A stretch of DNA of 48,087 bases, from contig DATDFC010000088.1 of the NCBI GenBank assembly GCA_036522815.1, forward strand, positions 1 to 48,087. Direction: 5' to 3'. The DNA comes from AG41 sp036522815 (GTDB lineage Bacteria; Gemmatimonadota; Gemmatimonadetes; Gemmatimonadales; GWC2-71-9). A program made the translations under genes and the position numbers. The notes beneath the pieces were generated by a model, which saw nothing but the letters and a program-made list of their open reading frames with translations, did not search any database and was not told where the DNA came from. Shown here one piece after another: positions 7,571 through 15,252 of this stretch (position 1 is the first letter of the stretch; each line of letters begins with the position of its first letter).

Positions 7571-8106
7571 GATGCCGCTCCTTCATCCTCCAGCATGCCC
7601 CGCAGGCGCGCATGCGCCCGCGCCAGCTGCGACTTGGAAAAACTCACCGTCCTACCCATCTGCTCCGCGATCTCCTCGTGCGTGTACCCTTCGACGTCGT
7701 GCAGCCACACCACGGCGCGCGACGTCTCGCTCAACCGCTCGAACGCCCGCTCCAGGTCGACCCGGGCCGGCACGCCCGAGCCCCCGGGTCCGGCCGCCGC
7801 TTCCTCGTGCAGCTCCTCCGTGGCGCGCACCTGGTTGCGCCGGATCCGCATCAGGGCCTTCGACGCCGCGATCTGCCGGATCCACCCCCACAGGTGCCCT
7901 TCCCCGCGGTAGTGCTTGATGCTCCGCACCACCTCGAGGAACGTCTCCTGCAGCACGTCCTCCGCGTCCTCCGGGCTGCGCAGCATCCGCAGGGCGAGGT
8001 TGTACACGGGCGTTTCGAACGCGCGGTACAGCGCCTCCAGCGCCTCCAGGTCGCCGGACTTTGCCCGGGCAACGAGAATATCGGGGACGGCGAGTGAGAT
8101 GGTCAT
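7567..8106 (-). CDS. ECF sigma factor (RpoE-like)
   Basis: 179 aa. Region 2 is at about residues 25-95 (LYRAFETPVYNLALRMLRSPEDAEDVLQETF, GWIRQIAASKALMRIRRNQ), and region 4 at about 115-172 (LSETSRAVVWLHDVEGYTHEEIAEQMGRTVSFSKSQLARAHARLR), joined by an Ala/Gly-rich linker. AGGAG lies 7 nt before the ATG. It heads an operon with its anti-sigma factor and the PDZ protein. The 190 nt upstream are filled with small repeats. Confidence 0.93.
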   Translation of the reverse strand: MTISLAVPDILVARAKSGDLEALEALYRAFETPVYNLALRMLRSPEDAEDVLQETFLEVVRSIKHYRGEGHLWGWIRQIAASKALMRIRRNQVRATEELHEEAAAGPGGSGVPARVDLERAFERLSETSRAVVWLHDVEGYTHEEIAEQMGRTVSFSKSQLARAHARLRGMLEDEGAAS

Positions 8107-8125
8107 CTCCTGAAATACATAGATG

Positions 8126-8257
8126 CGTCAAGTACGAAAGACGTCGCACACTACGAAAAGACGTAGCACAAAGGCGTCACGCAGAACCGTCACGCCAGAC
8201 GACGTCGCGCGACGACGTCGTGCTACGTTGCCGTGCAACGCCTCTGCGTGACGCCTT
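8126..8257. repeat. Interleaved direct and inverted repeats between sigma factor and VIT1-like genes
   Basis: AAGGCGTCACGCAG at 8171-8184 is matched by its exact reverse complement at 8244-8257. ACGTAGCAC (8161-8169) is matched by GTGCTACGT (8220-8228); the two pairs cross rather than nest. Direct near-copies of GAAAGACGTCGCACA are also present, and the centre is GC-palindromic (GTCGCGCGAC). No ORF was found here. It occupies most of the sigma factor's upstream region. Confidence 0.8.
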
Positions 8258-8265
8258 CTAACCGA

Positions 8266-8293
8266 TTGCGAATAGGGTAGTTGCAGCTATCTT
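8266..8293 (+). promoter_or_regulatory. Probable promoter of the VIT1-like gene (leaderless)
   Basis: TTGCGA (8266-8271), 16 nt, then TATCTT (8288-8293). The -10 ends 5 nt before the ATG at 8299, so transcription would begin at or next to the start codon. No Shine-Dalgarno sequence precedes the ATG, consistent with a leaderless mRNA. Confidence 0.45.
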
Positions 8294-8298
8294 CCGGC

Positions 8299-9414
8299 AT
8301 GCCCCCCCTCGACCGTCCCACCCTCCACAACTGGCTGCACCACTGGCAGGACGAATACGACGCCGCCTTCCTGTACCTCGTGCTCGCGGGCCAGGAGCCG
8401 GAGCCGAAGCGCAAGGACGTGTACATCAAGCTGGCCGGCGTGGAAGAGCGGCACGTGCAGATGTGGGAGAAGCTGCTGGCGGAGCACGGCCATCCGGTGG
8501 GCCGCCCGCGGCCGTCGGTGAACGCGCGACTGCGCGCCTGGTTCGGGCGGCGCTTCGGGCCCGGCTACCTGCTGCCGCTGCTGCTGCGCGAGGAGGGGCA
8601 GGAGGTAAAGGGCTACATGGACCTGCACAAGCGGGCCACCTTCCCCGACGCACGCGAGGTGTCGCTCAAGCTCGCGAAGGAATCGGCGGCCCACGCCGAG
8701 ACGCTGGCGGACCTGGCGGGCCGGGCGGCGGAGCCGTGGCACAACACGGGGTCGGGCGGGTTCCTGCGCAACGTCGTGTACGGGTTCAACGACGGCCTGA
8801 CCGCCAACTTTGGTCTGGTGGCGGGCGTGATCGGCGCCGCCGTCACGCCGCACATCGTGCTGCTCTCGGGACTCGCCGGCATGATCGCGGACGCGCTCTC
8901 GATGGGCGCGTCGGGGTACCTCGCGGCCAAGAGCGAGCAGGAGGTGTACGACCACGAGATCGCCATGGAGAAAGAAGAAATCCGCATCATGCCCGAAGTG
9001 GAGGAGGCGGAGATCGCCCTGGTCTATCAGACCAAGGGCATCGAGGCAGGGATCGCGCGCCAGATGGCCGCCGAGGTGATGCGCGACTCGCAGCGGGCGC
9101 TGGACGAGCAGGTGCGCGAGGAGCTCAAGATCGGGGAGGCGCACGCGACCCCGTTCAAAGAAGGATGGGTCACGGGGGCGTCCACGGCGGTCGGGGCGCT
9201 CATTCCGGTGGCGCCGTTCCTGGTGCTGAGCGGGCCGGCGGCCGCGTGGACCGCGTTCGCGATCGCCATGCTCTCCCACTTCGCGGTCGGGGCGGCGCGC
9301 AGCTTTTTCACGGGCCGGGGCGTGATCCGCAGCGGGATCGACATGTTCGTGGTGGGCCTGGGGGTGGCCGGCGTCGGGTACGTCGTCGGCGACGTGATCG
9401 CGAAGATACTGTGA
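8299..9414 (+). CDS. Ferritin-like/VIT1-CCC1 fusion metal transporter (MbfA type)
   Basis: 371 aa. The N-terminal ferritin/rubrerythrin-like domain is at about residues 8-145. It shows the expected Glu and ExxH positions (DEYDAAFLY, VEERHVQMW, LREEGQEVKGYM, KESAAHAETL). The C-terminal VIT1/CCC1 membrane domain carries GFNDGLTANFGLVAGVIGA, ADALSMGASGYLAAKSEQE and later hydrophobic helices (VGALIPVAPFLVLSG, AWTAFAIAMLSHFAVGA, MFVVGLGVAGVGYVVG). Family members export Fe2+ or Mn2+ from the cytosol, with the ferritin-like part sensing metal. An in-frame TTG at 8281 is possible, but the ATG at 8299 fits the promoter and the family N terminus. Confidence 0.88.
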   Translation: MPPLDRPTLHNWLHHWQDEYDAAFLYLVLAGQEPEPKRKDVYIKLAGVEERHVQMWEKLLAEHGHPVGRPRPSVNARLRAWFGRRFGPGYLLPLLLREEGQEVKGYMDLHKRATFPDAREVSLKLAKESAAHAETLADLAGRAAEPWHNTGSGGFLRNVVYGFNDGLTANFGLVAGVIGAAVTPHIVLLSGLAGMIADALSMGASGYLAAKSEQEVYDHEIAMEKEEIRIMPEVEEAEIALVYQTKGIEAGIARQMAAEVMRDSQRALDEQVREELKIGEAHATPFKEGWVTGASTAVGALIPVAPFLVLSGPAAAWTAFAIAMLSHFAVGAARSFFTGRGVIRSGIDMFVVGLGVAGVGYVVGDVIAKIL

Positions 9415-9423
9415 CGGCGTCGT

Positions 9424-9472
9424 GCGTGGTGAGTGGTCGACACCGGTCGCAACCACGCACCACTCACCACGC
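9424..9472. terminator. Hairpin between convergent genes, tandem-inverted repeat
   Basis: The 14-nt arms 9424-9437 (GCGTGGTGAGTGGT) and 9459-9472 are exact reverse complements with a 21-nt loop. It sits between the convergent ends of the VIT1-like gene and leuS, so it could terminate both, though no T-run is present. The 12-mer ACCACGCACCAC occurs here at 9452-9463 and again at 36603-36614. Confidence 0.55.
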
Positions 9473-9480
9473 CTGTTTCG

Positions 9481-11898
9481 TCACACCACGAGATTAAGCA
9501 GCCGATCCTGCACATACACCGTCTTTCTCAGCTGCTTCCCGTCGACAAATTTTCGCACCGACTCGTCCTGCATCGCCAGCGCGACGACCGCCGCTTGGCT
9601 CGCGCCGCGGCCCACCGTCACCCGGCCCCGCACCTTGCCGTTCACCTGCACCACCACCTCCACGTCGCCTGCGGCGGCGAGCCGCTCGTCGAACGCCGGC
9701 CAGGCCGCCGTGAAGATCGAGCGCTCGTGTCCGAACAGCGACCACAGCTCCTCGGCGAGGTGCGGCGCGTACGGTGCCACCATCACGATCAGCGGCTCGA
9801 TGGCGTCCCGTGCCGTGACCTGCTCGTCGCGCACCGTGTTGAGGTACTCCATCATCGCCGAGATGGCCGTGTTGTAGTCGAGCCGCTCGGTGTCGGTCGT
9901 CACCTTCTTGATCGTCTGGTGCAGCTTGCGCTCCACCACTGACCCCGGGAACCCCGGGCTTGCGCCCGGGGTCAGGGCCGCGGCTTCATGCGCCGCCGCC
10001 CACAGTTTGTCGAGGAAGCGGCGCACGCCGATGATGCTCGTGTCGCGGAAGTCGCCGCCCTCCTGGAACGGCCCGAGGAACATCAGGTACATGCGCAGCG
10101 TGTCGGCGCCCCACTTCTGGATGTAGGCGTCGGGAATGACCACGTTGCCGCGCGACTTGGACATCTTCGCGCCATCCTTGATGATCAGCCCATGCGCGCG
10201 GAGCTTCGGGAACGGCTCGTCGAACTGCAGTTTCCCGAGCTCGTGCAGCACCATCGTGATGAAGCGGGAATAGAGCAGGTGCAACACGGCGTGCTCGTTG
10301 CCGCCGATGTAGCTCGACACCGGCAGCCACGCCCTGGTGCGCGCCGGGTCCCACGGCCGGTCGTCGAATTCGGTCGACGGGTAGCGCAGGAAGTACCACG
10401 CCGAGTCGAGGAACGTGTCGGACACGTCGGTCTCGCGCCGGCCCTGGGCGCCGCACTGCGGGCACTTCACGAAGTACCACTCCTTGTGGCGCGCGAGCGG
10501 CGAGACCCCGCTCGCATCGGGCCGGAAGTCCTGGATGAACGGCAGCTCCACCGGGAGGTCCCGCTCCGGCACCGCCACCGGTCCGCAGCCGTCGCAATAG
10601 ATGATCGGAATGGGTGGGCCCCAGTAGCGCTGGCGTGAAATGCACCAGTCGTGCAGCCGGTACTGCACCTGGGACGTGGCGAGTCCCCGCTGCTGGAGCC
10701 AGGCCACGATACGCCGCTGCGCGTCGCGGCACGACAGCCCGCTGAATTCGCCGGAGTTGACGAGCATGCCGTCCTGCGTGACGCTGGGAAGCGGCTCACC
10801 GGTGCGCACCACTTCGCGGATCGGCAGCTTGAACTGGGTCGCGAACTCGAAGTCCCGCGTGTCGTGGGCCGGGACGGCCATGATCGCCCCGGCGCCGTAC
10901 TCCATGAGCACGTAGTCCGCGATCCAGATGGGGATCGCCTCACCCGTGGCCGGATTGCGGGCGTAGGAGCCGAGGAACACGCCGCTCTTGGTCTTGTCGC
11001 CCACGCGGCGGGACACGATGTCCTTCCCCTGCATCGCACGCCGATAGGCGTTGACGTCGCGTCGCTGCTCATCGGCGGTCAGCTGGTCTACGAGCGGATG
11101 CTCGGGGGCGAGCACGAGGTACGTCGCGCCGAACACGGTGTCGGGACGGGTCGTGAACACGGGGATCTTCGCGCCGGCCGGGGTCTCGAAAACCAGCTCC
11201 GCGCCCTCGCTGCGCCCGATCCAGTTGCGCTGCAGCGCCCGGGTGGAATCCGACCAGTCGAGCCGGTCGAGGTTCTCGAGCAGGGGCTCCGCGTACTTCG
11301 TGATGTTGAAGAACCACTGCTCCAGAAAGCGCTGCTCGACCTTGGTGTCGGGATGTCGCTCGCAGTAGCCGTTGATCACCTGCTCGTTCGCGATCACGCT
11401 CATGTCCTTGGGGCACCAGTTGACCGCCGCCTTCTTGCGGAACGCGAGCCCCGCCGCGAACAGCTGCAGGAAAATCCACTGCGTCCACTTGTAGTAGCGG
11501 GGGTCGGTGGTGGAGAGCTCGTGCCGCCAGTCGAACATGCCGCCGAACCGGCGCAGCTGGCGACGGAAGGTCTCGATGTTCTTCGGGATGAGCTGGGCCG
11601 GGTTGATCCCCACCGAGAGCGCGTAGTTCTCCGAGTGGATGCCGAACGCGTCGAACCCGATGGGCTCGAACACGTCGTGCCCCTGCAGCCGCTTGAAGCG
11701 CCCGTAGATGTCGGCGCCGGTGAACGCGAACATGTTCCCCACGTGCAGCCCTTCGGCCGACGGGTAGGGGAACATCATGAGGTTGTGGAACGGCCGGCGC
11801 GCGCGGTCGAGATCGGGCTCGTTGGTGTGCTCCCGCGCCCAGCGCTCCTGCCACTTGGCCTCGACCAGCTGCGGGTCGTACGCCGGGACCTGAGTCAT
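9481..11898 (-). CDS. leuS: Leucyl-tRNA synthetase
   Basis: 805 aa, the size of the bacterial enzyme. It joins leucine to tRNA-Leu using ATP. The class I signature is PYPSAEGLHVGN (residues 44-55) and the KMSKS loop is GAKMSKSRGN near residue 577. The editing domain lies about 220-410 (FTTRPDTVFGATYLVLAPEHP, MAVPAHDTRDFEFA). Zinc-type CxxC pairs appear as CDGCG and CPQCG. An unusual peptide (TPGASPGFPGS), encoded by an inverted repeat, lies in the linker before the anticodon-binding domain (ERKLHQTIKKVT). It is divergent from the chemoreceptor gene, with overlapping promoters. No T-box leader is present. Confidence 0.97.
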   Translation of the reverse strand: MTQVPAYDPQLVEAKWQERWAREHTNEPDLDRARRPFHNLMMFPYPSAEGLHVGNMFAFTGADIYGRFKRLQGHDVFEPIGFDAFGIHSENYALSVGINPAQLIPKNIETFRRQLRRFGGMFDWRHELSTTDPRYYKWTQWIFLQLFAAGLAFRKKAAVNWCPKDMSVIANEQVINGYCERHPDTKVEQRFLEQWFFNITKYAEPLLENLDRLDWSDSTRALQRNWIGRSEGAELVFETPAGAKIPVFTTRPDTVFGATYLVLAPEHPLVDQLTADEQRRDVNAYRRAMQGKDIVSRRVGDKTKSGVFLGSYARNPATGEAIPIWIADYVLMEYGAGAIMAVPAHDTRDFEFATQFKLPIREVVRTGEPLPSVTQDGMLVNSGEFSGLSCRDAQRRIVAWLQQRGLATSQVQYRLHDWCISRQRYWGPPIPIIYCDGCGPVAVPERDLPVELPFIQDFRPDASGVSPLARHKEWYFVKCPQCGAQGRRETDVSDTFLDSAWYFLRYPSTEFDDRPWDPARTRAWLPVSSYIGGNEHAVLHLLYSRFITMVLHELGKLQFDEPFPKLRAHGLIIKDGAKMSKSRGNVVIPDAYIQKWGADTLRMYLMFLGPFQEGGDFRDTSIIGVRRFLDKLWAAAHEAAALTPGASPGFPGSVVERKLHQTIKKVTTDTERLDYNTAISAMMEYLNTVRDEQVTARDAIEPLIVMVAPYAPHLAEELWSLFGHERSIFTAAWPAFDERLAAAGDVEVVVQVNGKVRGRVTVGRGASQAAVVALAMQDESVRKFVDGKQLRKTVYVQDRLLNLVV
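9939..9975. repeat. CCCGGG-type hairpin inside leuS
   Basis: The outer 11-nt arms 9939-9949 and 9965-9975 are exact reverse complements. An inner hairpin pairs ACCCCGGGC (9951-9959) with GCCCGGGGT (9964-9972) around a TTGC loop. It is in frame and encodes TPGASPGFPGS in a linker of LeuRS. Confidence 0.85.
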
Positions 11899-11907
11899 AA
11901 GTCCATG

Positions 11908-11949
11908 AAATTAAACAGGCTTGCTCAACCGGGTAACCCTGCGTAGCTT
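11908..11949. promoter_or_regulatory. Overlapping divergent promoters for leuS and the chemoreceptor gene
   Basis: Minus strand: TTACCC (11931-11936), 17 nt, TAATTT (11908-11913), ending 9 nt before the leuS ATG, so a leaderless or near-leaderless transcript. Plus strand: TTGCTC (11921-11926), 17 nt, TAGCTT (11944-11949), with the ATG at 11967. The two promoters occupy the same 42 bp and should exclude each other. Confidence 0.5.
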
Positions 11950-11966
11950 CGCTTCCAACCCGCATC

Positions 11967-14081
11967 ATGTCCAGTCGCACCCCGCAGCTCCGGCAGAGCT
12001 TCCTGGTGACGGGGGCGGCCGTGGCCCTCGTCTTGGCGACGGGGTTTGCCATCCTCTCGAGCCGCAGCGCCGGCCGGATCGTCGAGCGGCAGGCGAACGC
12101 CCGCGGCCAGGATCTGGCGACGCACGTCGCATCGCTGGTCGATCTGTATCTGCGCGAGCGCCGCCACGAAGCCGAGGCGCTGGCGGGCTCTCCCGCCGTG
12201 GTCCGCGTCGCGCTCGACGCGTCCCAGTCCGCGGTGCGCCAGCGCCTGCCCCAGCTCGACATCGCCACCCTAGAGCGGACGTTCAATCAGCGGCGTGAGC
12301 TGGGCGGCGATCCGGATCTCGCAGCCTACCTGCGCGGCTACACGCAGCACTCCGACTTCGCCGAGCTCTTTTTCACCGAAAGCCACGGGTACAACGTGCT
12401 CGCGTCCGACCGCACCTCGGACTTCGTGCAGTCGGACGAGGAGTGGTGGCAGCAGGCCGTGAAGACCGGGGCGTACGAGGGCCCGCCCCGCTACGACTCC
12501 TCGGCGGCCGTGGTGTCGCTCGAATACGACATCGCCATCCGCGCGCCGCGCGTGGCGCGCCCGGTAGGCGTCCTCAAGGCCGTGTTCGCGCTGGATCGGC
12601 TGTCGCGGCTCCTCGCCGCCGCCGACCTGCCCGGCGGCGTGCGGCTCGAGGTGGTCGACGCCCAGGGCCGCCGCATCGTCACGCCGGACTCGGGCGAGCT
12701 GCTGCGCCCGCTGCCGCAGGCGGCGGACATCCCGCGGCAGTCGCGCCCGGCCACGGCGCGCGTGGTCGGGCCGGGAGGGAGTGCGGATCTCGTCGTCACG
12801 GTGCCGACCACGGACGGGAAATGGTGGGTCGTGTTCCGCGAGCCCGAGCGCGTGGCCTACGCCGTGGCGCGCACCACGGCGACGAACATCGTGCTCTGGA
12901 CCGTGGCCCTGTTCGGCGCCGCGCTCACCCTGCTGGTCGTGTTCTGGCGGCGGCTCAACCGGCGCGTCACGGAGCCGGTGAAGGCGGCGGGAGCGATCGC
13001 GAGTCGGGTGGCGGGCGGCGACCTGTCCGTCACGGTCGTGACCGAGCGGACGGAGGCCGCCGAGGTGGGCGACCTGCTCTCGTCCGTGCATTCCATGGTG
13101 GTGGCGCTGCGCCGGCTGGTGGGCGCCATCCGCACCGCGGCGGACGAAGCGGCGGCCATGGCCACCGAGATCTCGGCCTCGACCGAGCAGATGAGCGCGT
13201 CCACCGAGCAGATGTCGGCGACGTGCCAGGACCTGACGAAGCGCGCCGCGGAGCAGGCGCAGCTGGTGCGTTCGGCCGCGGACGACGCAGGCAAGATCCT
13301 CCAGATCGCGACCATCCTCGCGGCCGGCGCCGACGATTCGGTGCGGCGCAACAGCGCCGTCGCAGAAGTCGCCAAGCGGCACAAGGACGTCCTGGACCAG
13401 AGTACGGCCCAGCTCGCGAAGCTCGTGGAAGAGGTGGGAAAGGGCGCGGCGGAGGCCGACGCCCTGGCGCGGGCATCCGCGGACATCCAGAAGTTCGTCG
13501 CCCAGGCCAAGTCGGTCGCGACCCAGACGAACATGCTGGCCTTGAACGCGGCCATCGAGGCGGCGCGCGCCGGACCGCAGGGACGCGGGTTCGCCGTCGT
13601 GGCGGACGAGGTGCGCAAGCTCGCCTCGGTGGCCGCTGCGGCGGCGACCGATACCGCCGACACGGTGCGCGGCGTGCTGGGGCGCGTGCAGGCGACGCGC
13701 GATCGCCTGGCGCATCTCGCCCAGGGCGCGGGCGCGGCGCGGGAAGCGGCCCAGACGGCGGCTCAGGGGCTCGGGACGGTGGCCGCGGAGGCCGAGGCCA
13801 ACGACGTGTGGAGCCGCGAGATCGCCAACATGGCTGGTGAGATGCGGCGCCTCGTCGAGGAGATCGGAGCGCGCCTCAACTCGGTGGCCGAGGGTACCGA
13901 GAACCTGCTCGCGTCGGCCGAGGAGATCGCCGCGTCGAGCGAACAGCAGAGCGCGTCGACCGAGGAGATCGCGTCGTCCGCGAACCAGCTGGCCGAGGCG
14001 GCGGACAAGCTCACCGGGGCGGTGAAGTCGTTCCGCCTCCTGGCCGACGAGGAGCCGCCGCGCGTGCAGGCGGCCGATTAG
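11967..14081 (+). CDS. Methyl-accepting chemotaxis protein with periplasmic Cache-like sensor
   Basis: 704 aa. The first membrane helix is at about residues 10-30, followed by a large periplasmic region (about 32-300) of dCache type (DLYLRERRHEAEALA, EEWWQQAVKTG, YDIAIRAPRV). The second helix is at about 305-327 (IVLWTVALFGAALTLLVVF), then HAMP about 330-385 and a cytoplasmic signalling domain. The conserved tip is TNMLALNAAIEAARAGPQG followed by RGFAVVADEVRKLA at about 520-553. Gln/Glu-rich methylation-type helices flank it (EQMSASTEQMSA, EQQSASTEEIA). There is no C-terminal CheR-binding pentapeptide. No chemotaxis kinase gene is nearby, so it is an orphan receptor. Confidence 0.93.
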   Translation: MSSRTPQLRQSFLVTGAAVALVLATGFAILSSRSAGRIVERQANARGQDLATHVASLVDLYLRERRHEAEALAGSPAVVRVALDASQSAVRQRLPQLDIATLERTFNQRRELGGDPDLAAYLRGYTQHSDFAELFFTESHGYNVLASDRTSDFVQSDEEWWQQAVKTGAYEGPPRYDSSAAVVSLEYDIAIRAPRVARPVGVLKAVFALDRLSRLLAAADLPGGVRLEVVDAQGRRIVTPDSGELLRPLPQAADIPRQSRPATARVVGPGGSADLVVTVPTTDGKWWVVFREPERVAYAVARTTATNIVLWTVALFGAALTLLVVFWRRLNRRVTEPVKAAGAIASRVAGGDLSVTVVTERTEAAEVGDLLSSVHSMVVALRRLVGAIRTAADEAAAMATEISASTEQMSASTEQMSATCQDLTKRAAEQAQLVRSAADDAGKILQIATILAAGADDSVRRNSAVAEVAKRHKDVLDQSTAQLAKLVEEVGKGAAEADALARASADIQKFVAQAKSVATQTNMLALNAAIEAARAGPQGRGFAVVADEVRKLASVAAAAATDTADTVRGVLGRVQATRDRLAHLAQGAGAAREAAQTAAQGLGTVAAEAEANDVWSREIANMAGEMRRLVEEIGARLNSVAEGTENLLASAEEIAASSEQQSASTEEIASSANQLAEAADKLTGAVKSFRLLADEEPPRVQAAD

Positions 14082-14098
14082 CCCGGAACCAATCGGCA

Positions 14099-14122
14099 GT
14101 GCGCTCCGTACGGAACACGCAC
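14099..14122. promoter_or_regulatory. Small hairpin between chemoreceptor and MacA-like genes
   Basis: GTGCG (14099-14103) pairs with CGCAC (14118-14122) around the 10-nt palindrome TCCGTACGGA (14105-14114). It is 35 nt before the MacA-like ATG. It may be an operator for the transporter operon or a weak terminator; there is no T-run. Confidence 0.35.
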
Positions 14123-14156
14123 CCCGTGCCACCTACCCCAGCGGAGCCGTCCTAAG

Positions 14157-15251
14157 ATGAAGCGCCGCAATATGCTCGCCGTCGTCACCGCGGTCGCCGT
14201 GCTGGCGCTCGGCGCCATGGCCGCCGCCGGCAGGCTGGGCGGGCACAAGAAAGACGGCCTGAAAGCGGTGGCGGTGGCGCGCGGGTCCCTGGTCGACAAG
14301 GCCCTCGCCGTCGGCACGATCGAGCCGCGGGTCGAAGTCAGCGTGAAGTCCATCCTCGCCGGCGTGGTGCGACAGCGCTTCGCGGCAGTCGGGGACTTCG
14401 TCAAGCGGGGCCAGCCGCTGCTCGAGATCTCACCCAACCCGACGCCCCTGGAAATGGTCGAGCTGCGCCGCAGCGTCGAGCTGCGCGAGATCGAGCTCAA
14501 GAATCTGGAGCGCGACCTGGCCCGCCAGCAGGAGCTGCGCAGCAGGAATCTGATCTCCCCCTCCGATATCGAAGCGGCGCAGCAACGGGTGGACGAGTCG
14601 CGCTCGCAGCTGTCGCTAGCGCAGGAGCGGCTGGCGCTACAGGAGGGCGGGACGGTGCTGGCCAACGGCAAGCCGGTCGAGACGGTGGTCCGCGCCCCCA
14701 TCGACGGCTATATCCTGGAGGACTCGATCGAAATCGGGGATCCCGTGGTGCCGTTGACGCCGTACCAGGCGGGCACCGTGCTGATGCGGATGGCGGCCAT
14801 GCGGGACCTGATCTTTCGGGGCACCGTGGACGAGATCGACGTCGGCCGGCTCAAGGAGGGCATGCCGGTCACGATCAAGATCGGCGCGCTGCCCAACGCG
14901 ACCGTCAAGGGGCGGCTCGACAAGATCTGGCTCCAGGCGCACAAGCAGGAGCAGGCGACGGTGTTTCCGATCGAGATCGTCCTGACCGAAGTGGAGGGTG
15001 CCACGCTGCGCGCCGGCTACTCGGCCAACGCGGAGGTGATCATCGCTCGCCGCGACAGCGTGCTCTACGTCCCCGAGCGGCTCATCACCCACCGCAACGA
15101 CTCGAGCTTCGTGACCGTCCGCGCCGGACCGGGCAAGACCGCGGAGCGGAGCATCAAGACCGGTCTCTCGGACGCCATCAACATCGAGGTGCTCGAGGGC
15201 CTGCAGCCGACAGACTCGATCATCGAGCCGCCCCCGCGCGAGATCAGCTGA
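14157..15251 (+). CDS. Periplasmic adaptor protein, MacA/HlyD type
   Basis: 364 aa. An N-terminal membrane anchor (residues 5-26) precedes the first lipoyl half (VSVKSILAGVVRQRFAAVGDF, VKRGQPLLEI). A helical hairpin covers about 95-165 (RRSVELREIELKNLERDLARQQ), then the second lipoyl half (VVRAPIDGYILEDSIEIGDPV), a beta-barrel and a membrane-proximal domain. It bridges an inner-membrane ABC permease and an outer-membrane channel. It is followed by two MacB-like permeases at 1-2 nt spacing. No ATPase or TolC gene is adjacent. Confidence 0.88.
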   Translation: MKRRNMLAVVTAVAVLALGAMAAAGRLGGHKKDGLKAVAVARGSLVDKALAVGTIEPRVEVSVKSILAGVVRQRFAAVGDFVKRGQPLLEISPNPTPLEMVELRRSVELREIELKNLERDLARQQELRSRNLISPSDIEAAQQRVDESRSQLSLAQERLALQEGGTVLANGKPVETVVRAPIDGYILEDSIEIGDPVVPLTPYQAGTVLMRMAAMRDLIFRGTVDEIDVGRLKEGMPVTIKIGALPNATVKGRLDKIWLQAHKQEQATVFPIEIVLTEVEGATLRAGYSANAEVIIARRDSVLYVPERLITHRNDSSFVTVRAGPGKTAERSIKTGLSDAINIEVLEGLQPTDSIIEPPPREIS

Positions 15252-15252
15252 C

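Noticed and set aside
8126..8257. CRISPR-like repeat array
   Set aside because: Repeats are 9-15 nt, both direct and inverted, with no regular spacers and no cas genes in the window.
11899..11966. T-box leader upstream of leuS
   Set aside because: Only 68 nt separate leuS from the divergent gene, and the -10 lies 9 nt before the ATG, leaving no room for a leader.
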